Part shown: piece after piece, positions 1 to 11,004 of the stretch
Numbering within the stretch: position 1 is the first letter of the stretch
How the letters are laid out: every line of letters starts with the position of its first letter
DNA from: Spirogloea muscicola
Taxonomy: Eukaryota; Streptophyta; Zygnematophyceae; Spirogloeales; Spirogloeaceae
DNA length: 24,783 nucleotides
NCBI GenBank assembly: GCA_009602725.1
Contig: WELB01000036.1
Coordinates: forward strand, 51,179-75,961
Direction: 5' to 3'
The notes under the pieces: generated by a model
The model's input: only the letters and a program-made list of their open reading frames with translations
Databases searched by the model: none
What the model was told of the DNA's origin: nothing
Position numbers and translations under genes: made by a program

Positions 1-3000
1 GGCGAGCGGGCCCGCCTGCGGGAAGGTGGCGACAGCGTTGGCAGCGGCGGCGGCACGGTGTCGCCGGGGCTGTCGTCGGAGGCGAGCTTGCCCAGCGGCG
101 GCGGCGAGGACGCCGGCGCCGACGTTCCGACGACGAGCCGGAAGGGCGCCATTGCTGGCAGTGGCAGCGGCAGACAGCGGCTGGCGCCCCGCAACCCAGT
201 CGCTGGCGGTCATGACCACGCTGAAGGCAAGTGGGAGCTCTTGAAGCTGGTGAGTTTGGAGGAGGTGCGCTCGAAGCTGTCCCGAGTGAAGGTCCTCCGG
301 CGCCTCTTCGACGGCCGGCAGGCCTTCCCCGACAAGCGCCGGCTCTCGTCCGTGCAGGACTTCTTCCAATACACCGAGGAGGAAGGTTGGCAGCCATTAC
401 CGGCGCTGGTTTTGTTGCTCATTTGCTGCTCTCGTAACAATGTAGCCTTTGTGGCATCATCCCGTGGCATTATGACAATGTAGTCTTTGTGGCATCATCC
501 TGCTGCTTCATAGGGATGTCGTCTTCTTGGCATCATCCTGCTGCATTCAAGGCCACTGTCATTTCCTTTTTGAATGTAATGCAGCAGTCATGCATGCCCT
601 GCTGAAGTTCGAGCGCAATGGTTGCAAAATCCAAGCCGGGTAGCCGTGCACTCGCTTGTCTTGCCAGCATTGTGACGCTTCTGATGGGCGCAGGCCGGAA
701 GCTCTTCCGTGAGCTGGACCGCGACGCTGACGGGCAGGTGACGCTGGCCGACCTGGAGGAGCTGATGCGCCGCCGGAAGCTGCCGCCGCGCTACGCGCGG
801 TCGTTCCTCCGCCGGGCCCGCCGCTCGTGGCTGGCCAAGTCGTTTGGCTGGGACGAGTTCCTCCTCCTCATGGAGCAGAAGGAGCCCACCATGCTGCGCG
901 CCTTCAACTCCCTCAGCCTCAGCGAGTCAGGCACGCTGCAGAAGAGCCAGGTCTGCCTCGTCAGCAGCAGCTCCAACTTATGCCGTTAGCTTGCCTTGAA
1001 CAATTTGCAGCCAAAGTTACATTGTCAAAGTGCCTATTTGTCATCCTGCCTCTGTTCTGGTTGTCGAGGCCAGCTCCATTCAAGGTTATATCCTGATATC
1101 ATGCAATGGGCTGGTGTGTCTGGGTCAGGTCCTGGATTCCCTTCGTAGGGCCGGGCTGCCGGCCACGGAGGAGAATGCCAAGGCGATGATGCGGTGCCTG
1201 GATGCTGACAATGATGAGGGCCAGGTGGCATACGGCCAGTTCCGGAACTTCATGATGCTCCTCCCGCCAGAGCGCCTGGGTGGTGATGCCAGGTAGCGGT
1301 TCTTCCATTCGAGTAGAACAAGTGCCACCTCCATTTGGCAAAGCACTGCTTTGCTATGGTGCACACTTCCCAGCTGCACGCTATTAGCTTATTGTGATTG
1401 GGTTCATCCCAACAGTCAGCTCTATTCAGTTCCTGATGTCCCTTACTTCATCTGTGTGCTCCCCAGCATGGTTTGGTATGAAGCAGCTACTGTCGTGCCC
1501 ATGTCCCCGCCCATAATGATTCCGGCTGGCAGCGTCCTCAAGTCAGCACTTGCTGGCGGCCTGGCCTGTGGGCTGTCCACCTGCGTCATGCACCCTCTTG
1601 ACACCCTGAAGGTCTGCTCGGCAGAATCCTCTGTGCTGACTGACTCAGAATAGGGTGTACTGAATGTCCGGCATTGTACAAAAAGCTTGTATAGTACACA
1701 ATTGTGTGCCCATTACGCAGCAGTAACTTATCTGTTGCTTTGTACAGCTTGAGCTCCATGCTCATCATGCTTGAGCAGCAGTAGTGAGAAGTGCACGAGC
1801 TCATCAAGCGTGTGCGGCTTGTGGCTGGTGCAGACTAGGGTGCAAGCATCGACGCTCTCCTTTTCTGATGTCATCGGCACCCTTCCGCAGCTCGGATTGA
1901 CTGGCCTGTACCGAGGGTCCATCCCAGCGATAATTGGCCAGTTCACGAGGTTAGAATTGCCTGGCCAGCTTTTCTCTGGGCTGTTGCTCTTAGCCCAGCA
2001 CTGTCAAGATGCACCGACGCATTGCTTGTACACTTCTTGACTGCTAGACCCTGTGAGCTGGCTACCAGCTGGAGCCTGCTATTGGCATGGAGGCAAGCAA
2101 CATGGTACATTGTCAGGCTTGTCTTTGTGTTATGCAGTCACGGCCTGAGGACTGGAGTGTTTGAGGTGGGAAAGGTGCTCCTGAAACACGTGGCACCAAC
2201 GCTTCCTGACATTCAGGTGCTTGCCTCCATTGCATGTCTCACGGGTCACCTCAGAACAGCTTGTGGAGTACATGTGACCCTCTGATTTGAGAAAGTTCTG
2301 CAACCCTGATGCTGTGCTACTGTAACAGCAGACTCCCGGCACTGCAGGTCCAATCGACATCATCATTCTGCAGTGCAGTGCTTGGCACAGCATGGCGAAT
2401 ACCTGGGGAAGTTCTGAAGCAGCGGCTCCAGGCAGGGCTGTACCCTAATGTCTGGGAAGCATTTGTGGGCACCATACAGCAGGATGGAGTGCCCGGCCTG
2501 TTCAGAGGCACAAGTGCAACGCTCTGCCGCGAGGTGCCCTTCTACGTTGCCGGCATGGTGATCTATGAGGAAGCCAAGAAGGTCAGTGTTTTCTATCACG
2601 CCTTCTGTTAAAAGTTGGAAGCTACAACAGAGTGTCCGATCTGATGTGGCTCGTTATGGACAAGCTATGCTCAGCAACCTCACAGACGTGCCCGCTTATA
2701 GCAGCTTTGACAATGTATTGTTTTGGCTGGCTTTCCTTGCGTGCTGGTGGCAGATAGTGCGGAGGCTCCTGGACCGAGAGCTCGCTCCCTGGGAGACTAT
2801 CGTGGTAGGTGGGGCTTCGGGTGGAGCGGCGGCAGTCTGCACTACGCCATTTGATGTGATCAAGACGCGCATGATGACTGCTGCGCCAGGAATGGCCACA
2901 GGACTCCTGGCCACAGGGAGAGCCATAGCTACAAATGAGGGTATTCCTGCACTCTTCAAGGGGGCTTTACCACGCTTCTTCTGGATCGCTCCACTGGGTG

Positions 3001-3128
3001 CTATGAACTTTGCAGGGTACGAGCTGGCAAAACGTGCCTTGGAGAAGCAGGAGTTGGAGGCCAAGCGCCTGGCAGAGGGCGGTGCTGAGGCAGGATCCGC
3101 AGTGCGAGTGGAGCAGCATGCCCTGTAG
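1..3128 (+). CDS. SAMTL: EF-hand mitochondrial carrier family protein, SAMTL-like (5' partial)
   Basis: Eight exons are visible: 1-385, 694-950, 1129-1292, 1467-1611, 1834-1949, 2138-2216, 2348-2581 and 2754-3128 (TAG). They give 584 residues, open at the window edge, and all seven introns are GT-AG. The order is a low-complexity N-terminal part, a segment leading to FFQYTEEEG, an EF-hand loop (DRDADGQVTLAD), a second degenerate EF-hand (LDADNDEGQ), then three carrier repeats. The carrier signatures PLDTLK, PGEVLK and PFDVIK are each followed by a G-motif (LYRGSIP, LFRGTSA, LFKGALP). Residue order and splice-joined segments match Arabidopsis At2g35800 (SAMTL, S-adenosylmethionine-transporter-like) closely from memory, including VLKSALAGGLA and LGAMNFAGYELAK. 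The likely role is solute transport across the mitochondrial or plastid inner membrane. The substrate is not proven. The EF loop has Asp at position 12, which usually weakens Ca2+ binding. Confidence 0.92.
437..551 (+). repeat. Intronic minisatellite, about three degenerate copies
   Basis: In the first visible intron of the carrier gene, a unit of about 38-42 bp containing CTTTGTGGCATCATCC recurs from about 438 and 476, with a more diverged third copy (CTTCTTGGCATCATCCTGC) near 520. The copies sit fully inside the intron. Confidence 0.6.
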
Positions 3129-3520
3129 CCAGGTCTTCGACATTTTCACGAGACAGAAGACACCTCATTTTTGGTCAAGATATGTTCGAGGGAAAGGCAG
3201 TTTTATACTGAGGCTATGCGGTCAGTACAAATGGTGCTGAGACCTGAGACTTAAGCAATTTTGGTGCCTTCGGCAACCGGTTTGTACATTAGATTTGGGC
3301 TTTCCATGTTGACACCTTCCTATTCTTGAGAGTGTCCAGTACCTGTTAAGCTCCAGCCACACTGTCTGACTCCAAGCAATATTTAGATTGTGTTTATGCT
3401 CCTATTTGGGACCTCATATCAGTCTTTCCAGCTTGATGTCTCTTTGGGCTTAGAGGACCTACATTGAATTAAAGCCACAGGAAGTTGAGTATGCTTGGGT
3501 GTCGGATTGCATATTGCTGT
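3129..3520. other. Convergent 3' intergenic region
   Basis: This 392-bp stretch lies between the stop codon of the carrier (+) and the stop of SEPSECS (-). It is AT-richer than the flanking exons and probably holds both 3' UTRs. I found no TGTAA or AATAAA polyadenylation signal and no coding signal. Confidence 0.6.
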
Positions 3521-6500
3521 CTACAGATGTTTAAGGTTTTTGAATTCAATGAGTGCTATCCTCAATCTACCCAGGAAAGTATCCACATCACAGATTGTTG
3601 TGCCTATGGCTGCAGCTGCAGTCAGGTATGGAAGTGGATACCTACAAGATGAGCAGTCACACACTATCTCTGAGTAGGATCACACATGACAAAGCCAGAA
3701 GTCAAGCACAGCAATACATACTAATTGCCATTGTCCTTCACTGTACAGTAAATACCACCATTGGCCGAGGTGGGGCAATCTGACCTATGATAGGATGCGC
3801 CGTATCCATCAAACTTATGACCTCCCACTGTCTTCCTCTCTCCGGGCACTACAATGCGACAACCTGAGATGCACCTGCTCAGGTTGCAGAGAAGAAAAGT
3901 ATTTAGTAAGATACGATGTGGCACCACTCCGCCCTCACACAGTGCATGGCAAGCTCCGCATAGTACCTCATGAAGAGCATGGAGCCCAAAAAGGTCAGGC
4001 TGCGTCCAGAGCCACCGGTGTGCTCTTGCTCAACTTCCAGCTTGCTATCTTCAAGCTCCACTGCAGCTCTGCCTAAACGCTCTGACTCAGAAGACTGCAG
4101 AGGGGGGTCCATTGCAGGACTCTTGCCTCTGTCCTCTCTTGCCAATGCACCCAGTGGCCGCAAGCTGCCCTTCTCAGGTGCTTCTGCAGAGTCTTGATTC
4201 CCCAGTCCAATGTGTTCCTGCTCGCCTGCACTAGGAGAGTGCAATGTAGAGAGCGACATGGCCATGGAGATGGGGTTCTGGGGAGTGCTGAGCAGTCGCT
4301 CGCCTGCAGATCGAGGAGCTTTTAGCAGAATAAAGGTTGCCTGGCTTCTGCATACTGTGTGGATAAGCAAGGATGCTAAGGCGGCCTACCTTTTAGCAGC
4401 AGCATTTCATGCAAGACAACCAACATCACAATAGAAGGCAAAATAATACCAATAACAAGTTCAATATCAAGAAATTAACATGAAGCTACAGACCTTGCTC
4501 TTCCGCCAATGCTGCCAGACCATTGTGAAGATGTGTAAAGACTGTCTGTCGCTGCTCCAGCAGCTTCCTCCACCCTGCTTATTGGAGCATCACAATAATG
4601 TTATCTGACAGATTGTCTTCAAACGTCATACAGATGATATACGATGTGTGCGAGTTACTGCAATGAAGCCTGCAACACAAGCGCTCCTGTCACCAAGGAC
4701 CTGCCTGAAGCCCCCAATGAGAGTAATGTGATGAAAACATCCAGCAACGGACTCATCGAAGCTCGTCCTGCAGGAAAGCGTAAGTAACAGCTCAGGAATC
4801 GGCTGCCTTGAAGTCAAGACTGCCAAATGGCAAGGCTTTCTATCAGGCTCTCTATCCTCCACAAAGAAGCTGAGCCACTTACCAGGGTATAATGCATTCA
4901 CAGCGTCCACAAGCGAGGCATCTTTAGCTCCTGAAACGAGGACGGCACCTCCCACCTGGACAAGTCAAGTTGAAGTGAGATGCAGTCAACTTGGCAGTAC
5001 TACATTTCTTTGCGTTTGCATAGGTAGGCAACTTGATCATACCGGGACCATGAAGTTCTTGTCTGTGCTTTGGATGACACCATCAACCCGTCCTCGCCTC
5101 CAGGCTCTTGTTACACTCTCGCAGATTGAAGATGCCTGCAACAGTGCAGCATCGTCAGAGACTATTTGAATGAGGATCCTTTGTGGAACCCACACAGATC
5201 TGATGAGGCAGACATACCTGCACACCATACCCATTGTTAATGATGTGCCCCACACCATAGCGATGACATATTTTGGCGACCTCCACCACTCTACATCACT
5301 CATGAGCCAAGAGCACCTCCATGTCAACTGCAATGACCTACGCTTGCCAAGCCAGCAATTTTTCATGAACTAGGTGCTGAGTACCTGTCAGCTGCTCGAG
5401 GTGCGAAACATGACGTGGTGGTAAGCACGCACACAATGTTATCTGCACCCCTTGTACATATTTCCTGCTCAATTTGATTAACATTTGTACAGACTTGGTC
5501 TTCCTCCAGAATGCTGGAAATCACCTACATTGTCACGCAGTCCACTGAGTAAGTATTTACTGCCTATCTCTGTGCAAGTGGCTAGTACAATAAAAAATAC
5601 ACGGACAATTTACGGCCGTGCTCTCAATAAACAGTTAGTGCGTGCAAGCAACGCTTCCAGATAGTGATGTTGCAGCAGAGGTGGCATACGCAGCAGTCTC
5701 CTGCAAGGAAGAGAGCCAGCAATGTAACTAACCACGAGGTCTAGTCCAGCAGATGTGACTGCCTTCGCACACGTCTCTTGGTCCATTCTTGGCCATAGGA
5801 CGAATCTGGAAGGGTACATCACGTTCTCAATAAGATCAAAGCGTTATAGAATGGAGAATAGTCTGGTGACCCAACCAGGAAGAGTGCACAAGTCTAACGA
5901 CTGCAAGGATCTGGAATGCATCATATGGCACATGATAAAAAGAACTTGCCTAGCACATGCTGGTCGCTTGGATTTTAATGCGAGGAGAGTAATAGTGATT
6001 GGCATGCCTGTTGCAAGTGGCAGCACTGTCACAGCACCCACATCTGCATATACCACACAAGCCTCCTCCATAAGTTTGTCATGCCTGCTCACACAGCTTG
6101 GCTCTGCTTGACTACAGCTAGTTGAGTGCAGATCGCAAAGAAGTCACAAATGGACATACCCTTGAGGCCTGCGATTTTCAAGGCATCTTTGACCAGAAAG
6201 CTTGTCACCCTGGCCAGAAGAGTGGAGCCAGCAGCCTGACGGTGCCGGAAGCAAGCCACAATCACCAGGGTTAAGCTAACAAGAAGACAGTGGAGACAGT
6301 CAATGTCTCTCACATTGATTTCTGGAACAGTGAAGTTGTTGGCTCGACAAACAAGTGTAGGACAAGGACCTGCTCAACAAGAGCATCAATTGCACTCGCC
6401 TTGGGCTGCTCATCAGCAATGTTGCCTGAGCGGCCTATGCCATGCGCGAGGCCGTAGTGCCGCCGCCTGACTAACTCGCTCGCGCACCTGGCCTCTCTTT

Positions 6501-7064
6501 CCCCGATCCCAACGTTGTCCACAAAGTTGTTGCTGTCCATGAGTGCCAGGTCCTGCATTGCAAGCAGAGTGATTGATGTCATGATAGTTGGCCACAGCTG
6601 ACTACATGCACCTCTTATGGCAATGTGCACCCTCTTCCATCAGCGGCAGTGATGCGAGAAATTTAAACGACATGCAGTGTCTGTCTGTCTGCGGAATCAT
6701 CAACTTGTTGCCCGTCTCTACGGTGAGTCAGCCAGCTTAGGCAGGCAGTGTAGAGGTGCACGGAGACTGAGCCAAACGGCGGGACCTGGATGAGCCACTC
6801 GATGGTGTCGTCGTCCCACGGCTCCCGCGGCAGCTGGCACTGTGACAGCAGCGCCTTCACCTGCTCGCCGGAGGGCCCTCCGCCGCGCTCGGCTGAGCGA
6901 GAGACCAAGGCGCGCAGCGACGCACGGAGACCACGAGGTGGCCGCCGGGCAGCACGGCGGCGCGCTCTCACCATCTTGTGGCGGCGCGCCAGGGCCTGGC
7001 CGCCCTGCCTAATGTACGACGGGGACACGAGGCGCTCGGCCAGCGCCAGGCTCGCGTCGTCCAT
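3521..7064 (-). CDS. SEPSECS: O-phosphoseryl-tRNA(Sec) selenium transferase (SepSecS)
   Basis: Fourteen exons on the minus strand: 7064-6786, 6552-6400, 6235-6160, 6043-5950, 5805-5733, 5524-5385, 5290-5218, 5135-5043, 4955-4883, 4767-4705, 4574-4494, 4303-3967, 3874-3785 and 3641-3521. They encode 581 residues. The enzyme is PLP-dependent and converts phosphoseryl-tRNA(Sec) plus selenophosphate to selenocysteinyl-tRNA(Sec). Family landmarks in order: [89 protein letters not shown] (PLP lysine K322), [27 protein letters not shown] and LGSMLFM. Joined exons align almost without gaps to human SEPSECS as I remember it. There is one extra low-complexity linker of about 80 residues (about 421-503). 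Three introns use GC donors. The start is the first ATG before ERLVSP, the usual N-terminus. Confidence 0.94.
4575..4704 (-). other. GC-AG intron 10 of SEPSECS
   Basis: The donor TCAG/GCAGGT gives [13 protein letters not shown], an ungapped match to the family segment LGSNGYKKLLKER. The GT four bases downstream gives a phase that shifts the next exon out of frame. Confidence 0.75.
5806..5949 (-). other. GC-AG intron 4 of SEPSECS
   Basis: The donor is AG/GCAAGT and the acceptor TTCCAG. Phase 2 joining gives [16 protein letters not shown], matching the family segment KRPKAKYIIWPRIDQ. A GT a few bases downstream gives the wrong phase. Confidence 0.85.
6236..6399 (-). other. GC-AG intron 2 of SEPSECS
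   Basis: The exon ends AAG and the intron starts GCGAGT and ends CAG. This joins the codons for DEQPK to AAGSTLL, matching the family sequence QPKAAGSSLL. The only nearby GT donor (after DALVEQ) would add unaligned residues. Confidence 0.8.
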
Positions 7065-8953
7065 GGCGGCGCCGTGCGCGCGGGGGAGCCGTGCCTCGCG
7101 GCCTTCTCACGACCCGGCGGGTCGCAGCATCCCGACGACGTTCTCTCGGGACGTTAAAGTGGTGGAGAACGGCCGTAGCCTCGTCACATATTAGACGCCG
7201 TCTCTCACCTCGCCGCGGCCCCGAGGCGCCGCTGCCGCTGCCGGCGTCGCCTCGCCCTGCCGTCGCCGCTGCTTCCGCACTGCCACACAACATCAAAGCT
7301 GCCGCCACCGCAGCTGCCTTATCTGATCAACTCTCGCAGCCTGCCACTCGTCTTTTCGATCCCTGAAGATACAGTCAGCTGGAAGCGAAGCTCCATGCGG
7401 GAAGAGAGCTTGACTTGCCTCCTTCCTGTCTCCCTGCTTCTGCCATCTATTTGTAGCAAAGTATGTTCAGTATGTGGTCAATCCGTGGCTAGGGCAATGG
7501 TGGTTACCTTCACTCAACACACAATACTGCATACATTTCGAGCAGTGGCTGCAAGACAGGTGAATGTGTCATCATAACTCGTGTAACGATTAAACTTGTC
7601 CAGGTTGCTGTTCACGATGTCGAAGTTGAACTGATACTTAGTTGCATCAGGCTACCTGGGGATCTTGCCCTTGACAGCAGGGCTGGTCACCTCTAGCACG
7701 GTACCTTTCAGCAGGCTTTCTTATTCGTGCATCCCCAACCGACAATTCCAGCCTGTCTTCATTGAGCTTTCATAGCTGCTGCCCTCTGTGGAGCTACTTC
7801 TTCAGCAAAACAGAAACTGCATCTAGCTCGGAAGAAGCTTATGCAGCAGCTCGTGCGACTGCACACAAGAGTGTCGATCAACGCAACAGCTCACTGACAT
7901 CTGATGCATAACAAATCAGAGACCATGTGCATTGCAGTGCTGCTTCCGATTCACAAAATGCCCCACTGCAGAAAGTGTCCTATACATGATGGCGCATGTC
8001 CCACTCTTTGATCTTCACGTCCCAGAAATAGGGCCACGCTTGCAAGTCAGTCGAAGTGACTGACCTCCCTCATTTGCTAAACGTAATGTTAGACATGGTA
8101 GTAGCTCGTACTTACCTTCAATGGTTGACGTTATTCACAGCACAGTAATGGAGTCTGCTACTTACAAGTAGCAGATGAGTAGCAGCGGGTGATTGCCAGT
8201 GCAAGAAGTTCGCAGCTTACCATGCCTGATGCTCATAAGTTTGACAAAGTGCGACTATACATCCACATGTCTAGATCCACACGCGCCAGCAGTGATGCTG
8301 GCCTTTGTGCCCACTTTGATGCCGGCCTCCTGAATATGTATCATTGGACCGAAATTTCATATCAATTGAGACGACGGTAGTTGTGCTCAGTGCTCTCTTT
8401 GAGAGAACGTAGGCTGTGTCCACTATTATCCCAAAGCCTCACCACTTTAAGCTTGTTGCTGCTGCCCTTTCATCTCACCTCGCCTACCGCTTCGCCCTGT
8501 AGGCCGTGCAGGCGGCGGCTGCATGCGGCGTCAGTGATTCTCGAATTCATTCAAGAATCACAGAGCTGGCTGTATGCCGTTCAGGGCGCAGCGTGGTCGT
8601 GCCCAGCAGCTGCTACACAGGCGGCCAACTCACTCAGCACGAGGAGGAGCGAGCCGATCACAGCTTCCACAGGGGCATGCGACCTCAGCACAGTGTGAGC
8701 AGGGTGCTCAAACGGAGGGCGCATGGCGGGCGCGGCGCTGTAGCTCTCGGCGCGGCCAATGGGACCCGTGTGCGCGGCATGACGGGGCTTTAATTGCAGC
8801 CATGCAGGGAGAAAGGAAGCCATGCGAAGCTCAGTTGCAGGAGCTCGGCTGAGCTTGGATCAAGCCCCTGCCCGGTGGCACCAATCGCTTCGGAAGCCTG
8901 GCTGCAGGACCATGCTGGCAATCATGATTATTCGGAAATTGTTTACTTGGCTT
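7065..8953. other. Intergenic region upstream of SEPSECS up to the retroelement
   Basis: The first 250 bp are GC-rich and CpG-rich and probably hold the SEPSECS 5' UTR and promoter (transcribed leftward). The remaining ~1.6 kb has only short unrelated open frames, none resembling a family I know. There is a short near-perfect palindrome at about 8534-8559 (TGATTCTCGAA / TTCAAGAATCA). A coding-like scrap on the minus strand at about 7575-7712 is listed separately. Confidence 0.5.
7575..7712 (-). pseudogene. Unidentified coding-like fragment
   Basis: On the minus strand two short stretches read like ordinary protein, one containing EVTSPAVKGKIP and the next YQFNFDIVNSNLDKFNRY. They are separated by about 20 bp that starts AG/GTAGCC and could be the remains of a splice junction. 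There is no start codon, neighbouring exons are not visible, and I do not recognise the family. It may be a decayed gene piece or chance. Confidence 0.2.
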
Positions 8954-9177
8954 TGTCATGAATCGCGCCCTAGCCCGAGCTCGAGCCGGCGCCCCGCGCC
9001 CTAAGCCTAAATCCAGCCTAGTCAGCCCTAACCCTAATCTGGGCTCCTCTAGAGGGTTCCCGAGGGACCCCGGGCATGGGAACGTCCTCCTGCAACTTCT
9101 AGATCTTTACAGAGGCCCTAGTGAGGCTAGGCTATATAAGGAGGGGGGCCCCTCTTGGGCCCCCATCTCCAGCAATA
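8954..9177 (+). repeat. Left LTR, U3 part only
   Basis: It matches 11985-12208 with about 3 mismatches by eye, starts with the LTR terminus TGTCATG and has a TATA box (TATATAA, 9133-9139). It stops abruptly after CAGCAATA. The next base starts an LTR end in the opposite orientation, so the R-U5 part is missing here. Confidence 0.85.
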
Positions 9178-9321
9178 TGTAAGGAGGCGGGCGGAGGCCC
9201 GGGGCCTTAGGACGCGGAGCTGGACTGCGAGCGAGGATCAAGAGACTGGAAGCACGATGCACAAGGCGTCTTGGATTACTGGAGGGGCAAGAGTACAGAG
9301 TGCTCGAGAGGTGAGCAGGCA
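9178..9321 (-). repeat. Inverted LTR R-U5 end
   Basis: It is the reverse complement of 12216-12359 with few differences, and begins exactly with the LTR terminus (TGTAAGG, complement of CCTTACA). This fits a second copy of the same element inserted in antisense into the first LTR, followed by loss of its U3. Confidence 0.85.
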
Positions 9322-9418
9322 AATGGAATGGAGTGGTCGTAGGCACGGTGAGGGGGAAGGCTGTCAGCCTTTCGCTTGGAGAAGACGTCGAGGAAGTCAT
9401 GGTACTCCTTGGGGATGG
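9322..9418. repeat. 97-bp exact direct duplication, copy A
   Basis: It is identical by eye to 9528-9624 (offset 206). On the minus strand, copy A repeats the protease-RT linker after the RT start, in a shifted frame, and abuts the inverted LTR end. Confidence 0.9.
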
Positions 9419-9527
9419 ACGGATCCAACCCTTGGCGAGACTCTCCTCGAGGTACGCCTTCAGAGTCTTGAGTTCCACCTCCGAGAGGGAGTAGATGGGC
9501 CCCCAAGGTGGTTGTCGGTCGGGGACC

Positions 9528-9624
9528 AATGGAATGGAGTGGTCGTAGGCACGGTGAGGGGGAAGGCTGTCAGCCTTTCGCTTGGAGAAGACGTCGAGGA
9601 AGTCATGGTACTCCTTGGGGATGG
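9528..9624. repeat. 97-bp exact direct duplication, copy B (in-frame original)
   Basis: This copy lies in the open protease-RT frame ([16 protein letters not shown] on the minus strand), so it is the original. Copy A at 9322-9418 is the duplicate. Confidence 0.9.
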
Positions 9625-10197
9625 GCGCTGACGAGTCCACTTTGACGCCGTGTGGTGCAGGAATCTTTTCGCATTGTGTCGTTGACGCGATCATGCCGTG
9701 AGGGGGTCGCCGTTGCGGCCGAGCACGTCGAGAGTTGTGTCTTCCTGTCGCGGTTGAGGGCAAGTTCTGTTTGAGGCAAAACTGTTGGCAGTACTCTGAG
9801 CAGAAGGACAGGTGGTGCCGCCGCCAGTCGATGCCGACGTTGTGTTGACGTAGCCAGTCGATGCCAAGTACAACAGGTTGATGTCCAAGGGTCGTGACGT
9901 TGAGACAAATCTGCTCCGTGTGGGCGTAGTCCGGAATTGTCATGCACAGTGGGATGGTCTCTTGGGTGATGTCGCCAGAAGCAATGGGCCGTCCGTCGAT
10001 GACTTCCAAGGGCAAGCTGATCCCCTTGGTTAGAAGGGGAACGTGATGCCGGCGTGCAAAGTCGCGGTCGATGAAAGAGTGCGTGGCCCCACTGTCGATG
10101 AGAGCGAATGCTTGGATCCTCGTTCCTCCATGTTGGTGCAGGTTGACGTCGATGACGAGCTGTCGCGAGCGAACGTGCGAAGAGGTGCGGGTAGCGC

Positions 10198-11004
10198 NNN
10201 NNNNNNNNNNNNNNNNNNNNNNNNNNNNNNNNNNNNNNNNNNNNNNNNNNNNNNNNNNNNNNNNNNNNNNNNNNNNNNNNNNNNNNNNNNNNNNNNNNNN
10301 NNNNNNNNNNNNNNNNNNNNNNNNNNNNNNNNNNNNNNNNNNNNNNNNNNNNNNNNNNNNNNNNNNNNNNNNNNNNNNNNNNNNNNNNNNNNNNNNNNNN
10401 NNNNNNNNNNNNNNNNNNNNNNNNNNNNNNNNNNNNNNNNNNNNNNNNNNNNNNNNNNNNNNNNNNNNNNNNNNNNNNNNNNNNNNNNNNNNNNNNNNNN
10501 NNNNNNNNNNNNNNNNNNNNNNNNNNNNNNNNNNNNNNNNNNNNNNNNNNNNNNNNNNNNNNNNNNNNNNNNNNNNNNNNNNNNNNNNNNNNNNNNNNNN
10601 NNNNNNNNNNNNNNNNNNNNNNNNNNNNNNNNNNNNNNNNNNNNNNNNNNNNNNNNNNNNNNNNNNNNNNNNNNNNNNNNNNNNNNNNNNNNNNNNNNNN
10701 NNNNNNNNNNNNNNNNNNNNNNNNNNNNNNNNNNNNNNNNNNNNNNNNNNNNNNNNNNNNNNNNNNNNNNNNNNNNNNNNNNNNNNNNNNNNNNNNNNNN
10801 NNNNNNNNNNNNNNNNNNNNNNNNNNNNNNNNNNNNNNNNNNNNNNNNNNNNNNNNNNNNNNNNNNNNNNNNNNNNNNNNNNNNNNNNNNNNNNNNNNNN
10901 NNNNNNNNNNNNNNNNNNNNNNNNNNNNNNNNNNNNNNNNNNNNNNNNNNNNNNNNNNNNNNNNNNNNNNNNNNNNNNNNNNNNNNNNNNNNNNNNNNNN
11001 NNNN
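10198..11004. other. Assembly gap (807 N)
   Basis: A run of N between the retroelement protease fragment and the SmD3 exons. The right edge is a GCC-repeat tract (11005-11039), a likely cause of the assembly break. Gap size may be an estimate. Confidence 0.99.

Larger units (their letters stand above)
9322..10197 (-). mobile_element. Ty3/gypsy aspartic protease and start of reverse transcriptase (fragment)
   Basis: Reading leftward from the gap, the frame contains the retropepsin motif LIDSGATHSFIDRDFAR, then VVLGIDWLRQHNVGIDW, a linker, [20 protein letters not shown], and the RT N-terminal stretch [19 protein letters not shown]. This order (protease, linker, RT) is typical of chromovirus-like or Ty3/gypsy Pol. 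After GWIRPS the frame is broken by a second copy of a 97-bp segment and then by LTR sequence. RT palm motifs, RNase H and integrase are absent, and gag would lie in the gap. It is not functional as seen. Confidence 0.88.

Noticed and set aside
3129-3520. Chlamydomonas-type TGTAA polyadenylation signals
   Set aside because: I looked here and in the regions downstream of SEPSECS, LEA(+), the kinase and TAF8 and found no convincing TGTAA, so none is annotated.
5610-5732. Frame extending SEPSECS exon 5 through [20 protein letters not shown]
   Set aside because: It looked helical and tempting, but it does not fit the family. Splicing to 5524 gives an ungapped match ([10 protein letters not shown]), so this is intron.
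8534-8559. Short palindrome with an EcoRI-like core
   Set aside because: The stem is about 11 bp and isolated, with no gene or element around it, so chance is a sufficient explanation.
8958-9182. 74-codon open frame, repeated at 11989-12261
   Set aside because: It lies wholly inside the LTR U3 copies and is just an open stretch of repeat DNA.
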